A stretch of 64,000 nucleotides of DNA from Catonia carolina (Eukaryota > Arthropoda > Insecta > Hemiptera > Achilidae): the NCBI GenBank assembly GCA_035578175.1, contig JAQMRL010000001.1, positions 186,259,283 through 186,323,282 on the forward strand, in the 5' to 3' direction. The notes beneath the pieces were generated by a model. That model saw only the letters and a program-made list of their open reading frames with translations. It did not search any database and was not told where the DNA came from. The position numbers and the translations under genes are program-made. Position 1 is the first letter of the stretch. Every line of letters begins with the position of its first letter. Of this stretch, positions 1-10,519 are shown in pieces.

Positions 1-130
1 CAATATTCTTGTAAGTTCTTTTAAACTGCTTCATCTAAAAAGACTTTTAGTAAATGTTGAAATGTACATTAAAACTGTAACTTAATTAAATAAAAGTTTA
101 TGAAAACTATCATAAATGATTTTGATTTTT

Positions 131-236
131 ACACTTCATTTCCTACACGTCATACGCTACATCCTCATCTCATTGGCTCATGAGGTTGCTTATTGTTGTG
201 AATTGAATAGATTGCAACGTAAACACATTATGGATA
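131..236 (+). repeat. family C repeat, 3' end fragment
   Basis: This stretch matches the last third of the longer copies at 5184-5502 and 11890-12206. It shares the block running from an ACACGTCATAC-like motif through CCTCATCTCATTGG to GATTGCAACGT. The 5' tRNA-like head is absent, so this is a 5'-truncated copy, as expected of a retroposed element. No coding potential is seen. Confidence 0.7.
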
Positions 237-889
237 GAAAAGAAAGTTTTATAGGTTGCTTTTGTAAGTCTTTTGAATAGTTTAACGTTTAGTGATTCTG
301 AACATAATATTTAACTTATTCAGCTGTAAATAGCTATAACGTTGTTGTTATGTTATGCCGTGTGTTATGGTTTTGATAGTTTGCTAATATTTACTTTTGT
401 GAACACCCACGTTTACGTACCATATGTTATTGTTTGGCGAATTGAAAATAACGTAAATTGAAGTGTTAGGTACATCAAACAGTAATACCAGTATTTAATA
501 TTTGTTGAATATGTGGAATCATTATTTAACCTTGCAAACAACTAGGTAAACAATTGTAGAGCTTTATGAATGAAGATTCTACGTATCTAAAAAAAATATA
601 GTTTTGGAAAAAATACGATTGAATTCTAAGGTTCTAAACTTTTTGAGAACTCTCTGATTCCGTTATTTTTATAACTACATATTAGCTTTTATGAAAGTTT
701 ATATTATGTAATTAAAGTTCTTCAAACTTTATTTTTCAATACTACTCTTCAATATCATTTCTGATACATTGCTTTCAAATACTGAAAATCTTTATTACAC
801 GCTGTATCCTGTAAGATTGAATGAACACTCAAAAATACAAAGTTTTTTGTACAATAGTTATTTTAATAAACACTAAATAGAATCTTTTG
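237..889. other. AT-rich DNA, nothing recognised
   Basis: No ORF of note, repeat copy or promoter arrangement could be supported here. Confidence 0.5.
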
Positions 890-1054
890 CTAATGAAGAT
901 AATTGTTCATTACAAAAACTATACTATTTTTCAAAGCTGATGAGCTCCGAACGTACGCATTGCCCTCTACCCACTTCATAGCTAGCCAATGACTTGCCAG
1001 CAATGTTGCCAATACTTGCTCTTGTACCTCGGTTATATATATTTCGTCAGCCAT
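890..1054 (-). CDS. possible small ORF, 54 aa, unknown
   Basis: The ORF starts at an ATG preceded by a run of A (a favourable eukaryotic start context) and ends with TAG at 890-892. The peptide opens MADEIYITEVQEQVLATLLA and continues with a tryptophan-containing segment. Its composition is less skewed than the surrounding AT-rich shadow ORFs, and local GC content is higher. I do not recognise a family. It could be a first exon, a transposon gene remnant or a chance ORF. There is no conserved motif to support function. Confidence 0.15.
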   Translation of the reverse strand: MADEIYITEVQEQVLATLLASHWLAMKWVEGNAYVRSSSALKNSIVFVMNNYLH

Positions 1055-1124
1055 TTTTTTGGTCTTTCAATATTAATTATAACCTATGAACATAAACCAG
1101 CTGATTATATTATAAAGTATTCCA

Positions 1125-1443
1125 TGTTAACGCGCTCTTGATGTGTTCAGTACGAGATGCAAGACACGAGTGAACAACTGCGGCTCTTACACGCATGCGC
1201 GCGTAATGTTTGTCACGCTGAAACAATCGTTTAAGCTGATAACGTTGGCAAACATTCTGATTGGTATAAATACTTGGACTGCAGAGCTCATCAACCGTGA
1301 AAAGCAATATAGTTTTATTATCCAAATAAGATAAAATCTATGAAACTGGAGTGAATTTTTGTAAAAGATGTCAGGTGATCTAACACTTTTATCCACAATA
1401 AAAATATACATTATAAACTACGTGGACTCTTTATCCAGTAATA
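1125..1443 (+). mobile_element. possible solo LTR (about 320 bp)
   Basis: The block begins TGTTAACG and ends CAGTAATA. It has a GC-rich first half with CpG-rich segments, a TATA box (TATAAATA, 1265-1272) and a later AATAAAAATA polyadenylation-like signal (about 1397). That order (U3, TATA, R/U5, poly-A) is what a solo LTR looks like. No exact target-site duplication could be recognised at the ends, and no pol coding sequence lies beside it. It could instead be an unrelated promoter-like segment. Confidence 0.3.
1265..1272 (+). promoter_or_regulatory. TATA box candidate
   Basis: TATAAATA is followed at about 25-30 bases by a CTCATCAACCG stretch that could hold a transcription start. It sits inside the possible solo LTR, so any activity is probably that of a retroelement promoter. 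Confidence 0.25.
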
Positions 1444-3105
1444 TTTCCTTCTATATGTAGAGATTCTACATCATCTGCAGAACTCAAGATGCACATAAAA
1501 ATTATACCAATAAAAAATTAAGTTTTTAAAAAGTTTTTAAATAAATTCAATTGCTTTTGTAATGGAACTTGTAAGCCTAAACGTTTGGTAACGACTTATA
1601 ACTTGGGTAGTTATTTATTTATTCATGGTATTATAAAGGCTGCCATCTTTGGAATTTATTTTCCAACAAAACCGTTTAAGTGTGTAGAAATGGTTTAATG
1701 AAAATACAGACATAATGCATCTAAGAAAATAAGTTCGTCTCTCTATGTATGTAGTCAAAATAGTATCTTAATATTATATACCCTCCATGAAAAGAATTCT
1801 AAGTAGATTTCATTATTCTACAGAGTTTGTTAATAAAGAGCATCTGAGGTTTACCAATGATAAATTTATTTGTTTTCATAAATAAACATTACAGGTAAAC
1901 ATAGCCAAGTATTTGCCCTTACGATAGGAGTTTGGTTGTAAGTTCAGTAATGTTATCAAAGTGTAGGGGAGCTTAAAGGACTATTACTGGAATATATTTC
2001 GAACTTTAGATTTCATCATAAGTTCTGTCGTTTGAAATACTCCTTCTCAAACCACAGCTAGAAATTCTAAGTTGTAACAGGATGTTATGTTTGAATAATT
2101 GGTAGAGCCTTTGATTTGCAAAATCAATTTTATTTTTTATTTGAAAGTGTAGTATCAAAGGAGTGTGTATACATTCGATAAAGTTTTATGCATTTTATTA
2201 TACGAATCAATATTATTTATTCTGTTCTATTTCAGAAAACAGAACATCAAACATTTTATTGCCTTTCATATTTAAAAAAAATATCCTTCCCATCACTTTA
2301 CGATTACTCTCAAATCCACTTTATGTTTTGAAATATTAATATAATAACCGAATACGTAAACTTTTGACCCTGCTCTCCAACTATATTTTTGTAAATACAA
2401 ACGATTTTATGTTAAGATTGAACTTAAAACGAATAATTTACTTTAGATATAAAATATATTGTATAACGTAATTATAATAAATGTTTTTATAAATTTATTT
2501 TCTGCATATGAATACAACACAATTTTCTAGAATTCTAATCAAAATGGTAATGTATGCAGTAACTTTATATTCAGTAATATTTAATTTATTATTTTAAACG
2601 TATTATTATTCTCATGTTTATGTAACCAGATTTGTTGTTTTTATTGTTATGCCCAATAAAAAATAAAAACCAGAAACGCAATTTTAATAGTAGAAAATTA
2701 TACATAGTTAGAGACTTCTAAAAACTATCCGGTGAATTTTCTGAACCATATAAAAATTCCACTTTATGTTTTTATGCACAATATTACAAGAATTGAAAAA
2801 TAGAAGTGGCAGCAGTATTTTATTCTCAGAAAACGAGGAAGCCAAACGAAAAGATTATTACTTTACATTCTATGTAAGAAAGCATGTATTTACCAAATTA
2901 AAAAAAATACGGCATACATTTAAGAAATTCTTGTATATTTTCGACAAAAATAAAGGAAAAGAAAATCAATCTCTTGATATATTAGGCTATACAGCATTAA
3001 TTGCATAATTACCACTGGCCATATTTCAAACGTGTATCCTCATCCAACTACACACATATTAATGGTACAGTACGACAAGCCTAACGGATCGAAAATAAAT
3101 AAAAT
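1444..3105. other. AT-rich DNA, nothing recognised
   Basis: Only short AT-rich ORFs are present (for example 2766-3008, lysine/phenylalanine-rich), with no recognisable domains. No repeat family seen elsewhere in the window was found. Confidence 0.5.
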
Positions 3106-3362
3106 CTACTTCATAATATTAATAGTAGAACTAGATGGGGATGGTAGGCATGAGTAGCTTGGGGAAACCCTAAATGTTTGTAAAATCGTAATGTTTATAA
3201 ACGACCCTGAGGAGGTGGACGACGCGGTGTCTCCTCGTCCAGCGGAAACGGTCATCTTCTTCACTCGCAGTAGTGTATCGATGGCTCCTTCGTCGGGAAC
3301 CGGTGGGCGCAATGGTCGGTTCAAGGACCACTGCGGGTATCATTGCGGCAGCCCTCCCTTAA
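3106..3362 (-). other. GC-rich island with 72-aa ORF, unknown
   Basis: This block of about 250 bp stands out by its GC content and CpG dinucleotides from AT-rich flanks. On the minus strand a 72-residue ORF (3106-3324) reads Pro/Ser/Thr/Gly-rich and includes AIDTLLRVKKMTVSAGRGDT. Other frames of the island are also open for long stretches. It could be an exon, the 5' part of a retroelement (LINE 5' regions here are GC-rich, compare 7108-7432) or a gene fragment. I do not recognise the protein. Confidence 0.3.
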
Positions 3363-4151
3363 GTTCGTAAATTTGAGATTCATTTTTTCAAAAAGTAAAT
3401 TTTCAGTTCACTGTTTAAATTATTAAAAGTTGATCCGAGCCAATTAATTCGTACATTAATACTAATTTGATCTTGTAGTAATACACTGTATATATCTTAA
3501 ATCGTTGGTAATTTTTTATTGATTAAAATTTATAAATTTTACATTCAAAAATGTTTGTCATGAAACAAGTTTATGTCGTTTTTACGTAATACGTTGAATG
3601 AACATTTTAGACAAGAATTTATAATAATCGCAGTATTGACATTGTTGATGTACTACAGTATAAAAATAAATGTTGGACCTACATTAGTGACTTCCGAAGG
3701 TGAACAATTTTTCCACTCGTGATTTATGATTTATAAACAATGAATAAATTTAAAATAATAAAACTGAGCACTCTATCATATCATTAAGTAAATTTCAACA
3801 TATAAAAGTAAAATGTTATGGCGTATAGACGATTGTAATAAAATGTCACTAAAACAGTATACAGCCGAGGTTTGAACCACGTCTCTAGGTTCAAACCAAG
3901 CAAGAAGCCAGACGATTGTTTAATGTAAGTCAGGGAATGTTTAGGGTAATTAATAAAATTACGTGGTTTGATCAAAAATGCATTTGGCTCTCAGCATAAA
4001 ATCTTAATGCCAGGACTGTCAAAACCATAAATGATAAGTGATTAGTTCAACAGTGGTGAAAAAATTCATGAAAGTATTAACGGCGACTTGCATTGTTGAA
4101 TTCGGAAGCAGCCAAAGCAGAAACCTAGTGAGCGAATACTGTGTGTGTTGT
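3363..4151. other. AT-rich DNA with one small inverted repeat
   Basis: No gene is supported. A 10-bp inverted repeat lies near 3869-3897 (GGTTTGAACC, nine-base spacer, GGTTCAAACC), resembling two opposed tRNA-type B boxes. Otherwise nothing is recognised. Confidence 0.4.
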
Positions 4152-4345
4152 GTGTTTAGGTCATCAGCCGAAAGGCTGGTTTGAACTTGTAGAGCTAAGT
4201 AAAAAGAGGAGTGAGGTAGTTTACCATGCCTTCCTCACTGAGTGGAAAAGTACGCTTATCAGCATGCCGAGCCCTCTGAAAAGCACATATTTTCCACTCT
4301 GCAAATGATACCTTCACATTATTCACCACAGGGTTTGGCTGAAGC
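4152..4345 (-). repeat. family A repeat, partial
   Basis: Read on the plus strand it opens GTTTAGGTCATCAGCC, then GAAA, then GGCTGGTTTGAAC. It then follows the other family A copies through CCTCACTGAGTGG and CAGCATGCC to the GGTTTGGCTG block. Strand is given so that the (AAC)n tail is 3'. The 5' half of the element is missing. Confidence 0.75.
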
Positions 4346-5183
4346 GAATACTATTTACCTGCATTATTTATTTATTTTCAAATAATATACGAATAAGCTG
4401 AGATTCGTCGATCATAATTTTGTTAATTTATTTACAATTAATTTACAAAAGCTTGCTTTACAAAAATAAATTCAGTCAAAATTCCAAACGAAATTCAGTT
4501 TTCATTAAAATAATAACCTGTAAACTCTGTTTAGATAGAAACACAATTCATTCTGTATTACATGTCATTTATTTCTTTTACATATTTTGTTTTTTATGTA
4601 TTTATTTTGTTTTGAATTTCATATTTTAGTGTATTATTTGTCTCGGGTGTAATTTTCTGTGTTTAACATTTAGTATATTTTATCAAAATAATAACAAGAA
4701 TGTTTATTAAAACTTTCGTTATCATAAAAAACTGGCATTTTTTTCATTTCTTCATATAGCTTAGCATTCTTAAAAATCAATTTAACATTAAATTAACACT
4801 TTCAGTTATATTTTTAAATATTTTATATCAGTTTTATATTAAATATAAACAATTCCCGTTATCATAACGACTTTTAAAAACAAACTGAACTTTGCAATGC
4901 CCCCGCCAGAATAGTAGCAGCAACTAAAACTTTAATTCAGTTCTTTTGTTATTTACTTAAAAATATCTTGTTGCGGTTTTAACCAATTTTTATTTTCGGA
5001 TTTGTACAGATTCTTGAAGGAGTCCTCTTTACAACCATGTAAAAACTTTTTAAATCCGTTTGGTAGAACTCTGAATGCAAACATTATTTAAAATACATTC
5101 GCCCAGATTTTTCGTTTTAAATATTTTATGATTCATATTAAAATATTCATATCATTTAACCATACTTATTTATATTTTCATTT
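4346..5183. other. AT-rich DNA, nothing recognised
   Basis: A 69-aa ORF at 4420-4629 is hydrophobic and AT-driven (Phe/Ile/Tyr-rich). It has no motif and is not called as a gene. Confidence 0.5.
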
Positions 5184-5502
5184 TGACCCACCGGGTAGGT
5201 TTAGTGGCAGAGTCGTTGCCAAAGTCAGCTGTTTAACACTTGATTTTTGGAGTCGAAGGTTCCGTGGTTCAAATTCTATTAAACGGTAGGCACTTTTATA
5301 AGGATTTGAATTATATACAGTGATTACCGGTGTACTTTGATGGTTGGAGTTTAATTAACCGTAGTCTCACAGGATTGGTCGGCCTGAGTATGTACAGGAC
5401 TACACTCATTTACAAGTCATACAAATTATCCTCATCTCATTGGGTCATGCGGTTGCTTACTGTTCTTAAACTGAACAGATAGGAACTTACACTCATTAGG
5501 GA
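5184..5502 (+). repeat. family C repeat, near full length (SINE-like)
   Basis: About 320 bp, beginning GACCCACCGGGTAGG and ending near the GATAGGAACTTACACTCATT block. An A-box-like GGTTTAGTGG (5198-5207) and a B-box-like GGTTCAAATTC (5266-5276) suggest an RNA polymerase III promoter and a tRNA-derived head. The A-B spacing is longer than in a tRNA. It is similar over its whole length to 11890-12206 and to the interrupted minus-strand copy at 42340-42790. No protein coding. Confidence 0.75.
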
Positions 5503-6097
5503 TTTTAAAAAAATATATATTTTCATTTAATTTTTTGCATGAGTTGTCACCTCATTCGGTGGTTGCTTAGTATGTTACAGTTCCAAATTAAGTGCAAAAA
5601 GAGAGTAAAAAATTGTTATGAATAATAACAACGATTTTATTATTAGATTTGCGTAGTACCTACTTTACTAATTTTATAGTAAACTGGGTACTGTAGTATT
5701 TTATTGCAGGAGCAGGTGTAGTTGAATAATACAGTAATAGCTGAAACAGATAATTACATGATAATATCAATAAATAATAGGTTGGAATGGTTTATATCAT
5801 GTCCAGCTGGTTTAATGTGCAGGTAATTGCAGTTAAATTCATTGCAGAATGCAAGGAATTATTTATTCAGTAGTTATACAGACAAATTACCAGTTTCTAT
5901 TCTATTTTCAGGAAGGGTCGTGCTTTTAAATGATTTGGTACGAAATCATAAAGTGATTTACTATGTGCATTAACAAACAAGATATGTACAGTAGATACCA
6001 CGCAAATGTAAGTAAAGTAGTACTATGAGTTGCTGAAAATTATAAGTTGAAAATAAAAATCGATGAAAAATATTTCAATGGAAGTTATACTTTTGTT
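5503..6097. other. AT-rich DNA, nothing recognised
   Basis: No supported gene or repeat. Confidence 0.45.
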
Positions 6098-6200
6098 GTT
6101 TAGGTCATCAGCCAAAAGGCTGGTTTGAACCTTTACACCGCTGCTTGATAAAGCAGATCGGAGATGTCCACTTGATTTACCTTCTAAACCACTCACACTA
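6098..6200 (-). repeat. family A-related fragment (divergent)
   Basis: The tail-proximal hairpin block is clear (GTTTAGGTCATCAGCC, AAAA loop, GGCTGGTTTGAACC). The next 60 bases differ from other copies, reading ACCGCTGCTTGATAAAGC, before matching again at CTAAACCACTCAC. It may be a subfamily or a rearranged short copy. Confidence 0.5.
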
Positions 6201-6394
6201 CCTTACAAACAACAAAATCACACATTCATTTAAAGTACAATTTTAAAATCGTGTTCAAAGGATACACTAATTCACGTGTAAAACACGGTACAATAAAACT
6301 AATTATGTTTCCTTTCGCAGACCAAATTCATTGGAAATAACATTTTATTTGGTTAATATTACAGGAATAATTTTATTAGTTATTTTCCTACAGA

Positions 6395-6499
6395 GTGTTC
6401 TAATATTATATTTTAACACCTTTATTCACAGTTCCCTAATATTCTTTGCATGGTGTGCTAATTAATATTATATTTTAATCCCCTTTATTTACAGTCACC
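6395..6499 (+). repeat. short tandem duplication, about 60-bp unit
   Basis: Two adjacent units share AATATTATATTTTAA, then CCTTTATTCACAGT or CCTTTATTTACAGT. The first starts at 6395 and the second at 6453. The units differ by a few substitutions and small indels, so the duplication is not recent. Confidence 0.6.
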
Positions 6500-6549
6500 C
6501 ATAAAATACATACACTATGTCCTTCTACATTATACATACACTATTACTT

Positions 6550-6934
6550 GACATGGCTGAAAGGCTGGTTTGAACCTTTAGAGGATTTACTAAATAAAAA
6601 AAGGAGTGAAATGGTTTATATTTGGTTTCCATACTGAGTGAAAAGGTACATATGCTTATTAGCATGCCCCGCCCGAAAAGCATCTGTTTTGTACTTTCTA
6701 CCCTGCAAATCACAGCTTAACTTCATTCACCTCAGGGTCTGGCTGTATAATGAACTTCATTACTATAAAAGGAGATAACTCTATCTAGGTACACCTCTAC
6801 CTCTTCTGTGCTTAAATGCTTCAGTCATATAATTAACTGACCATTATGTTGGGAAATATAACTACTTCTTGTAGCCCTGGAACTAGCAGATCATGTCCAA
6901 ATAATTTAACACTCGAATTTCCTCCTATGGGCAG
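6550..6934 (-). repeat. family A repeat, nearly full length
   Basis: It runs from GGCTGAAAGGCTGGTTTGAACC through the CTGAGTGAAAAGG, CAGGGTCTGGCTGTATAATG and CCTCTTCTGTGCTTAAATGC blocks to TCCTATGGGCAG. This corresponds to the 5' end of the family. It lies about 160 bp upstream of the RTE LINE insertion. Short minus-strand ORFs here are by-products of the repeat. Confidence 0.75.
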
Positions 6935-7094
6935 ATAAAAAAATAAAATAAGGTAAACTGTAATATAATTTGCATTATTCTTCTTATACAGACAAAGTGG
7001 TATCTTGAAAATTAAAAATTTAAATTTTGTAAGGTAAAAAATTGTAATAAAGGAGTCTAATGGCCTACATACAATGTCAAAGTTTTCAGTAACT

Positions 7095-7107
7095 GATGAT
7101 TCACTCA
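7095..7107 (+). repeat. target-site duplication, left copy
   Basis: GATGATTCACTCA occurs here directly before the LINE 5' region and again at 10520-10532 directly after the LINE tail. The 13-bp exact duplication defines the insertion boundaries. The first G of the right copy could belong to the GAA tail. Confidence 0.9.
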
Positions 7108-7393
7108 ACTCCGCCATGCCGGTCGCAAGCCCGGGGTCTTATCTAGCAAATGATAAGGAAGGAGGAGCGGGAGGAGATACACCTCGTTAAAAATCCAGGG
7201 TCCATCTGGCTCCGGATGGTAGCACCCTGTAAGGGCCCCCGCCCAGGGTCACGGGTGAAAACCGGTCAACGGCCTCGAAGGCGGATGAGGAGAAATCCCA
7301 ACGGCGGAGAGGGCGGAAGAACCTAGCGAGTTAACCCAAATAAAATCCAGGGTAGGCAACGCTCTGAAAGCTGCAGTGGAAGCAAGTGCCTAG
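7108..7393 (+). other. LINE 5' noncoding region
   Basis: GC-rich leader of the LINE. It contains stretches such as GTAAGGGCCCCCGCCCAGGG and AACCGGTCAACGGCCTCG and has no ATG-initiated frame leading into the endonuclease. An in-frame TAG at 7391-7393 closes it, and the endonuclease frame is open from 7394. RTE promoters lie internally in such leaders; no specific promoter element was identified. Confidence 0.6.
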
Positions 7394-8596
7394 GAGACGG
7401 CGACTCCAAACAAAAGACCCTGGTCCTCCAGGTTGGGAGTTGGGCGTGAGGCCAGCACCCTCACCCTGTCAAAACTGACCTCCGCTTCGAATTCTCAAAA
7501 TTTGTCTCGGATTGGGACTGGAATTACGGAAAAAGACATTAGGAAGAAGCAAAGACTGAGACTATGGAAACGGAAACATCTATTGAAAGTGGTGACATGG
7601 AATGTGAGAACTATGCTACAGGCTGGAAAAATGATGGAAATAGCCCAAGAAGCAGCAAAGTATGGTCTAGATATTGTGGCTCTACAGGAAATAAGATGGA
7701 CTGGTGCAGGACGAATAGATAAGAAGGATTTCAGCTTGCTGTACAGTGGCTCAGAGGACAGAACTGGGTTAAGGGGAACAGGCTTCATGGTAAATGCAAA
7801 AACAAGAAAAAGTATAATGGAGTTTGAACCCAGAAATGATAGGCTGTGCCGGTTGAGACTGAAGGGGCATTTCAGAAACATAACCCTAATAGCTGCATAT
7901 GTGCCAACCGAAAATGCAACGGACGAAGACAAAATCGATTTTTATGAAGAACTTAGCCTTCTCTGTGAAAAAACTCCGAGATACGACATGCTGATTGTAC
8001 TTGGGGACTTCAATGCTCAGATAGGGAAAGAAGATTACCTTACACCACTAGCAGGAAAGGGCACACTACATGATGAAACAAATGGAAACGGTGTCCTACT
8101 AGCTCAATTAGCTGCACAAGAGAACCTAAGAATTGTTAGCACACAGTTTATACATAAAAAGATTCACATGGGAACATGGAAAGTACCAGGATCTGAGCTG
8201 GTGAATCAAATTGATCACATCCTCGTCTCAAAAAAGCATATGACATCAGTGATAGATGTGAAGACAATTAGAAGACCTAATTGTGAATCCGATCACTATG
8301 CAGTGCTAGCTAAAATATCAGAAAAAATATCAGTTGTGGAAAATAGGAGAGGTGAAAGACAGCCAAGATGGAATCTTGAAGCTCTTGGGAGTGAAGAAGT
8401 AAAAAGAAAATACCAAGAAGATATTCAGAGAGGGCTGAGAGGCATAAGACAGGATAATGAACAGGAGTGGGAGGTTGAGGATGGGTGGCAAAGGGCAAAG
8501 GAATCAATTACTAGGGCAGCTGAAGGCAGCATAGGAATGAGGGGAAGGAGGAGGAATGAGGAGTGGTTTGAAGAACAGTGCAGGCAAAGAAATTGA
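7394..8596 (+). pseudogene. LINE endonuclease domain (APE type), frame-broken at 3' end
   Basis: Encodes the DNA-nicking endonuclease used for target-primed reverse transcription. Numbering from the TTG at 7433, catalytic motifs are in order: TWNVRTM (55-61), LQEIRW with the catalytic Glu (84-89), GDFNA (191-195), QIDHIL (259-264) and SDHYAV (286-291). All expected residues look intact. The frame is open from 7394 but has no ATG before Met61, which lies inside the first motif. Either initiation is non-canonical or the original start has been lost. It ends at TGA 8594-8596, where homology to the linker continues in another frame (QAKKLMKEMEIDYQLYRE). A frameshift near 8581 is therefore inferred. 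A long basic linker follows the domain. Confidence 0.9.
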
Positions 8597-8753
8597 TGAA
8601 AGAAATGGAGATAGACTATCAGCTCTACAGAGAAGAACAAGACAAGCCGTAGAAACCTACAAAGAAAGCAGGAGAAATGCCAAGACACTACTGACACTAC
8701 TACGGAAAAAGAAATGAGAGTACCTCAAAAAACGGATAGAACTCGTAGAGAAC
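8597..8753 (+). pseudogene. disrupted EN-RT linker of the LINE
   Basis: The linker is readable only by changing frame. From about 8581 the +1-type frame reads into QLYREEQDKP and stops at TAG near 8650. From about 8631 the reverse transcriptase frame reads RTRQAVETYKESRRNAK, meets TGA at 8715-8717 and then continues EYLKKRIELVEN into the RT domain. The TGA sits where a CGA (Arg) would fit the basic KKKREY pattern of RTE linkers, suggesting a C-to-T change. This is my inference from pattern; no alignment was run. Confidence 0.7.
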
Positions 8754-10499
8754 TTGAACCAAAAGAATGAAACAAGGAAGTTCTACCAAGCATTTAAACA
8801 GCTCCAAAAAGGATTCCACCCCAAGACAACAATCAGCAAGGATAAGCAAGGCCAGGCAATAACAGAGGAAAACAAAATACTTAACAGATGGGCGGAGCAC
8901 TTTGAGGAACTGCTACAGAGTAACGCAGAGGTTGAAGATACATGGACACCAAAGTATCAGTCTGTTGACATTTTTGTAGAGGAACCAACATGGAACGAAC
9001 TGGAAAAAGCAATTAGAAAACAGAAAAGTGGAAAAGCCCCAGGAATAGACCACATACCAGCAGAGATGCTAAAGAGTGGAGGGGAAACACTAAAAGGAGA
9101 GCTCCTGAACCTCATAAAAAAGATATGGAGAACAGAAACAATGCCCAGAGAGTGGAACATAGGAATAATTTTTCCAATCCACAAGAAAGGAGATAAGAAA
9201 ATATGTGGCAACTACAGAGGAATCACACTCCTAAATGCAGTCTACAAGATTTTCTCTAGTATATTATTGACAAGAATGAGCAGCCTTGCTGAAGATATTA
9301 TAGGGGAATATCAGTGTGGGTTTCGACCGGGAAGAAGTACGACAGACCAAATATTTGCTGTCCGACAAACAATGGAGAAATGTACCGAGCATAATGTTGA
9401 CTTACACATGTTGTTCGTGGATTACCAGATGGCATACGACTCTGTAGACAACACAGAACTGTTGAATGTGCTAGAAAGCTATGGTTTCCCTCAAAAACTA
9501 ATCCGCTTCACCAGGATGACATTAAAAGATAACAGAGCCCAAGTTTTAGTAGGAGGTAAACTGAGCAGAAGTTTTTATGTCAACAAAGGCGTCAGACAGG
9601 GAGATTCACTATCGGCCTTGCTATTCAATCTTGCCCTGCACAAAGTAGTTGAAAAAATTGACCCAAAAGGAAATATAATTCACAAGTCCAAGCAAGTCCA
9701 TGCTTATGCCGACGACATTCTGCTGGTGGCCAGAAACATGAATGCACTAAAAGAAATGTTCACATCCCTAGAGAGAGCAGGTCACAATATGGGTCTAAGT
9801 GTAAATGAAAATAAAACAAAATACCTCAAGATGACAACCTCACTAGCCAGAAGATGCCGTGAAGACCTTCGTATAGACAACTATACTTTTGAAACTGTGG
9901 ACTCTTTTACATACCTTGGAACAGAAATAAATATAAACAATGATATTGGTCAAGACATTAAAAGAAGGATAAACCAAGGTTTCCGGGCCTACCATGCAAG
10001 CGACAAGCTCCTCAAGTCCAAACTAGTGTCCAGGCAAACTAAAATGAAAGTGTACAAAACAATCATAAGACCAATTGTTACATATAGATCAGAAGCCTGG
10101 ACCCTGACTGCTTATAACGTTAATACATTAAATGTTTTTGAAAGAAGAATTATCAGGAAAATATATGGAGCAGTAAGGACCAATGGAGAATGGAGAACAA
10201 GAACAAACTCAGAGATTGAGGAAATCCTGGAAGGTGCTAATATTGTTCGTTTCATAAAGTCAAGGAGAATAAGCTGGCTTGGGCATGCGTACAGAATGAA
10301 TGAACAGCGAATGCAGAGGCAAATGCTCACAGGTAATGTGATGGGTACAAGAAGAAGAGGCAGACCAAGGAAACGATGGTTGCAGGATGTCGAGATGGAT
10401 CTGACAGCAATGTCAGTGAGAGGTTGGAAGCGGAAAGCGATGGAGCGAGACGTGTGGAGGCAGATCGTAGAGAAAGCCAAGGTTCACCACGGACTGTAG
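8754..10499 (+). CDS. LINE reverse transcriptase (C-terminal part of a broken ORF)
   Basis: A 581-residue open frame encodes the RNA-dependent DNA polymerase of the LINE. Counting from the TTG at 8754: KSGKAPGIDH (91-100), NYRGITLLN (153-161), FRPGRSTTDQ (190-199), FVDYQMAYDS with the first catalytic Asp (221-230), VRQGDSLSALLFN (280-292), YADDILLV with the catalytic Asp pair (318-325), YLGTEI (387-392), SEAWTL (446-451) and a basic GRPRKRW tail (536-542). All core RT motifs are present with no internal stop. There is no natural start codon; the domain would normally be the C-terminal half of a single APE-RT polyprotein. As it stands it is cut off from the endonuclease, so the copy is unlikely to move autonomously. 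It stops at TAG 10497-10499, just before the tail. Confidence 0.9.
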   Translation: MNQKNETRKFYQAFKQLQKGFHPKTTISKDKQGQAITEENKILNRWAEHFEELLQSNAEVEDTWTPKYQSVDIFVEEPTWNELEKAIRKQKSGKAPGIDHIPAEMLKSGGETLKGELLNLIKKIWRTETMPREWNIGIIFPIHKKGDKKICGNYRGITLLNAVYKIFSSILLTRMSSLAEDIIGEYQCGFRPGRSTTDQIFAVRQTMEKCTEHNVDLHMLFVDYQMAYDSVDNTELLNVLESYGFPQKLIRFTRMTLKDNRAQVLVGGKLSRSFYVNKGVRQGDSLSALLFNLALHKVVEKIDPKGNIIHKSKQVHAYADDILLVARNMNALKEMFTSLERAGHNMGLSVNENKTKYLKMTTSLARRCREDLRIDNYTFETVDSFTYLGTEININNDIGQDIKRRINQGFRAYHASDKLLKSKLVSRQTKMKVYKTIIRPIVTYRSEAWTLTAYNVNTLNVFERRIIRKIYGAVRTNGEWRTRTNSEIEEILEGANIVRFIKSRRISWLGHAYRMNEQRMQRQMLTGNVMGTRRRGRPRKRWLQDVEMDLTAMSVRGWKRKAMERDVWRQIVEKAKVHHGL

Positions 10500-10519
10500 C
10501 GCTATGAGAAGAAGAAGAA

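Noticed and set aside
7433..8596. Host craniofacial development protein 2-like gene
   Set aside because: The endonuclease is part of a LINE with RT downstream and a target-site duplication around the whole unit.
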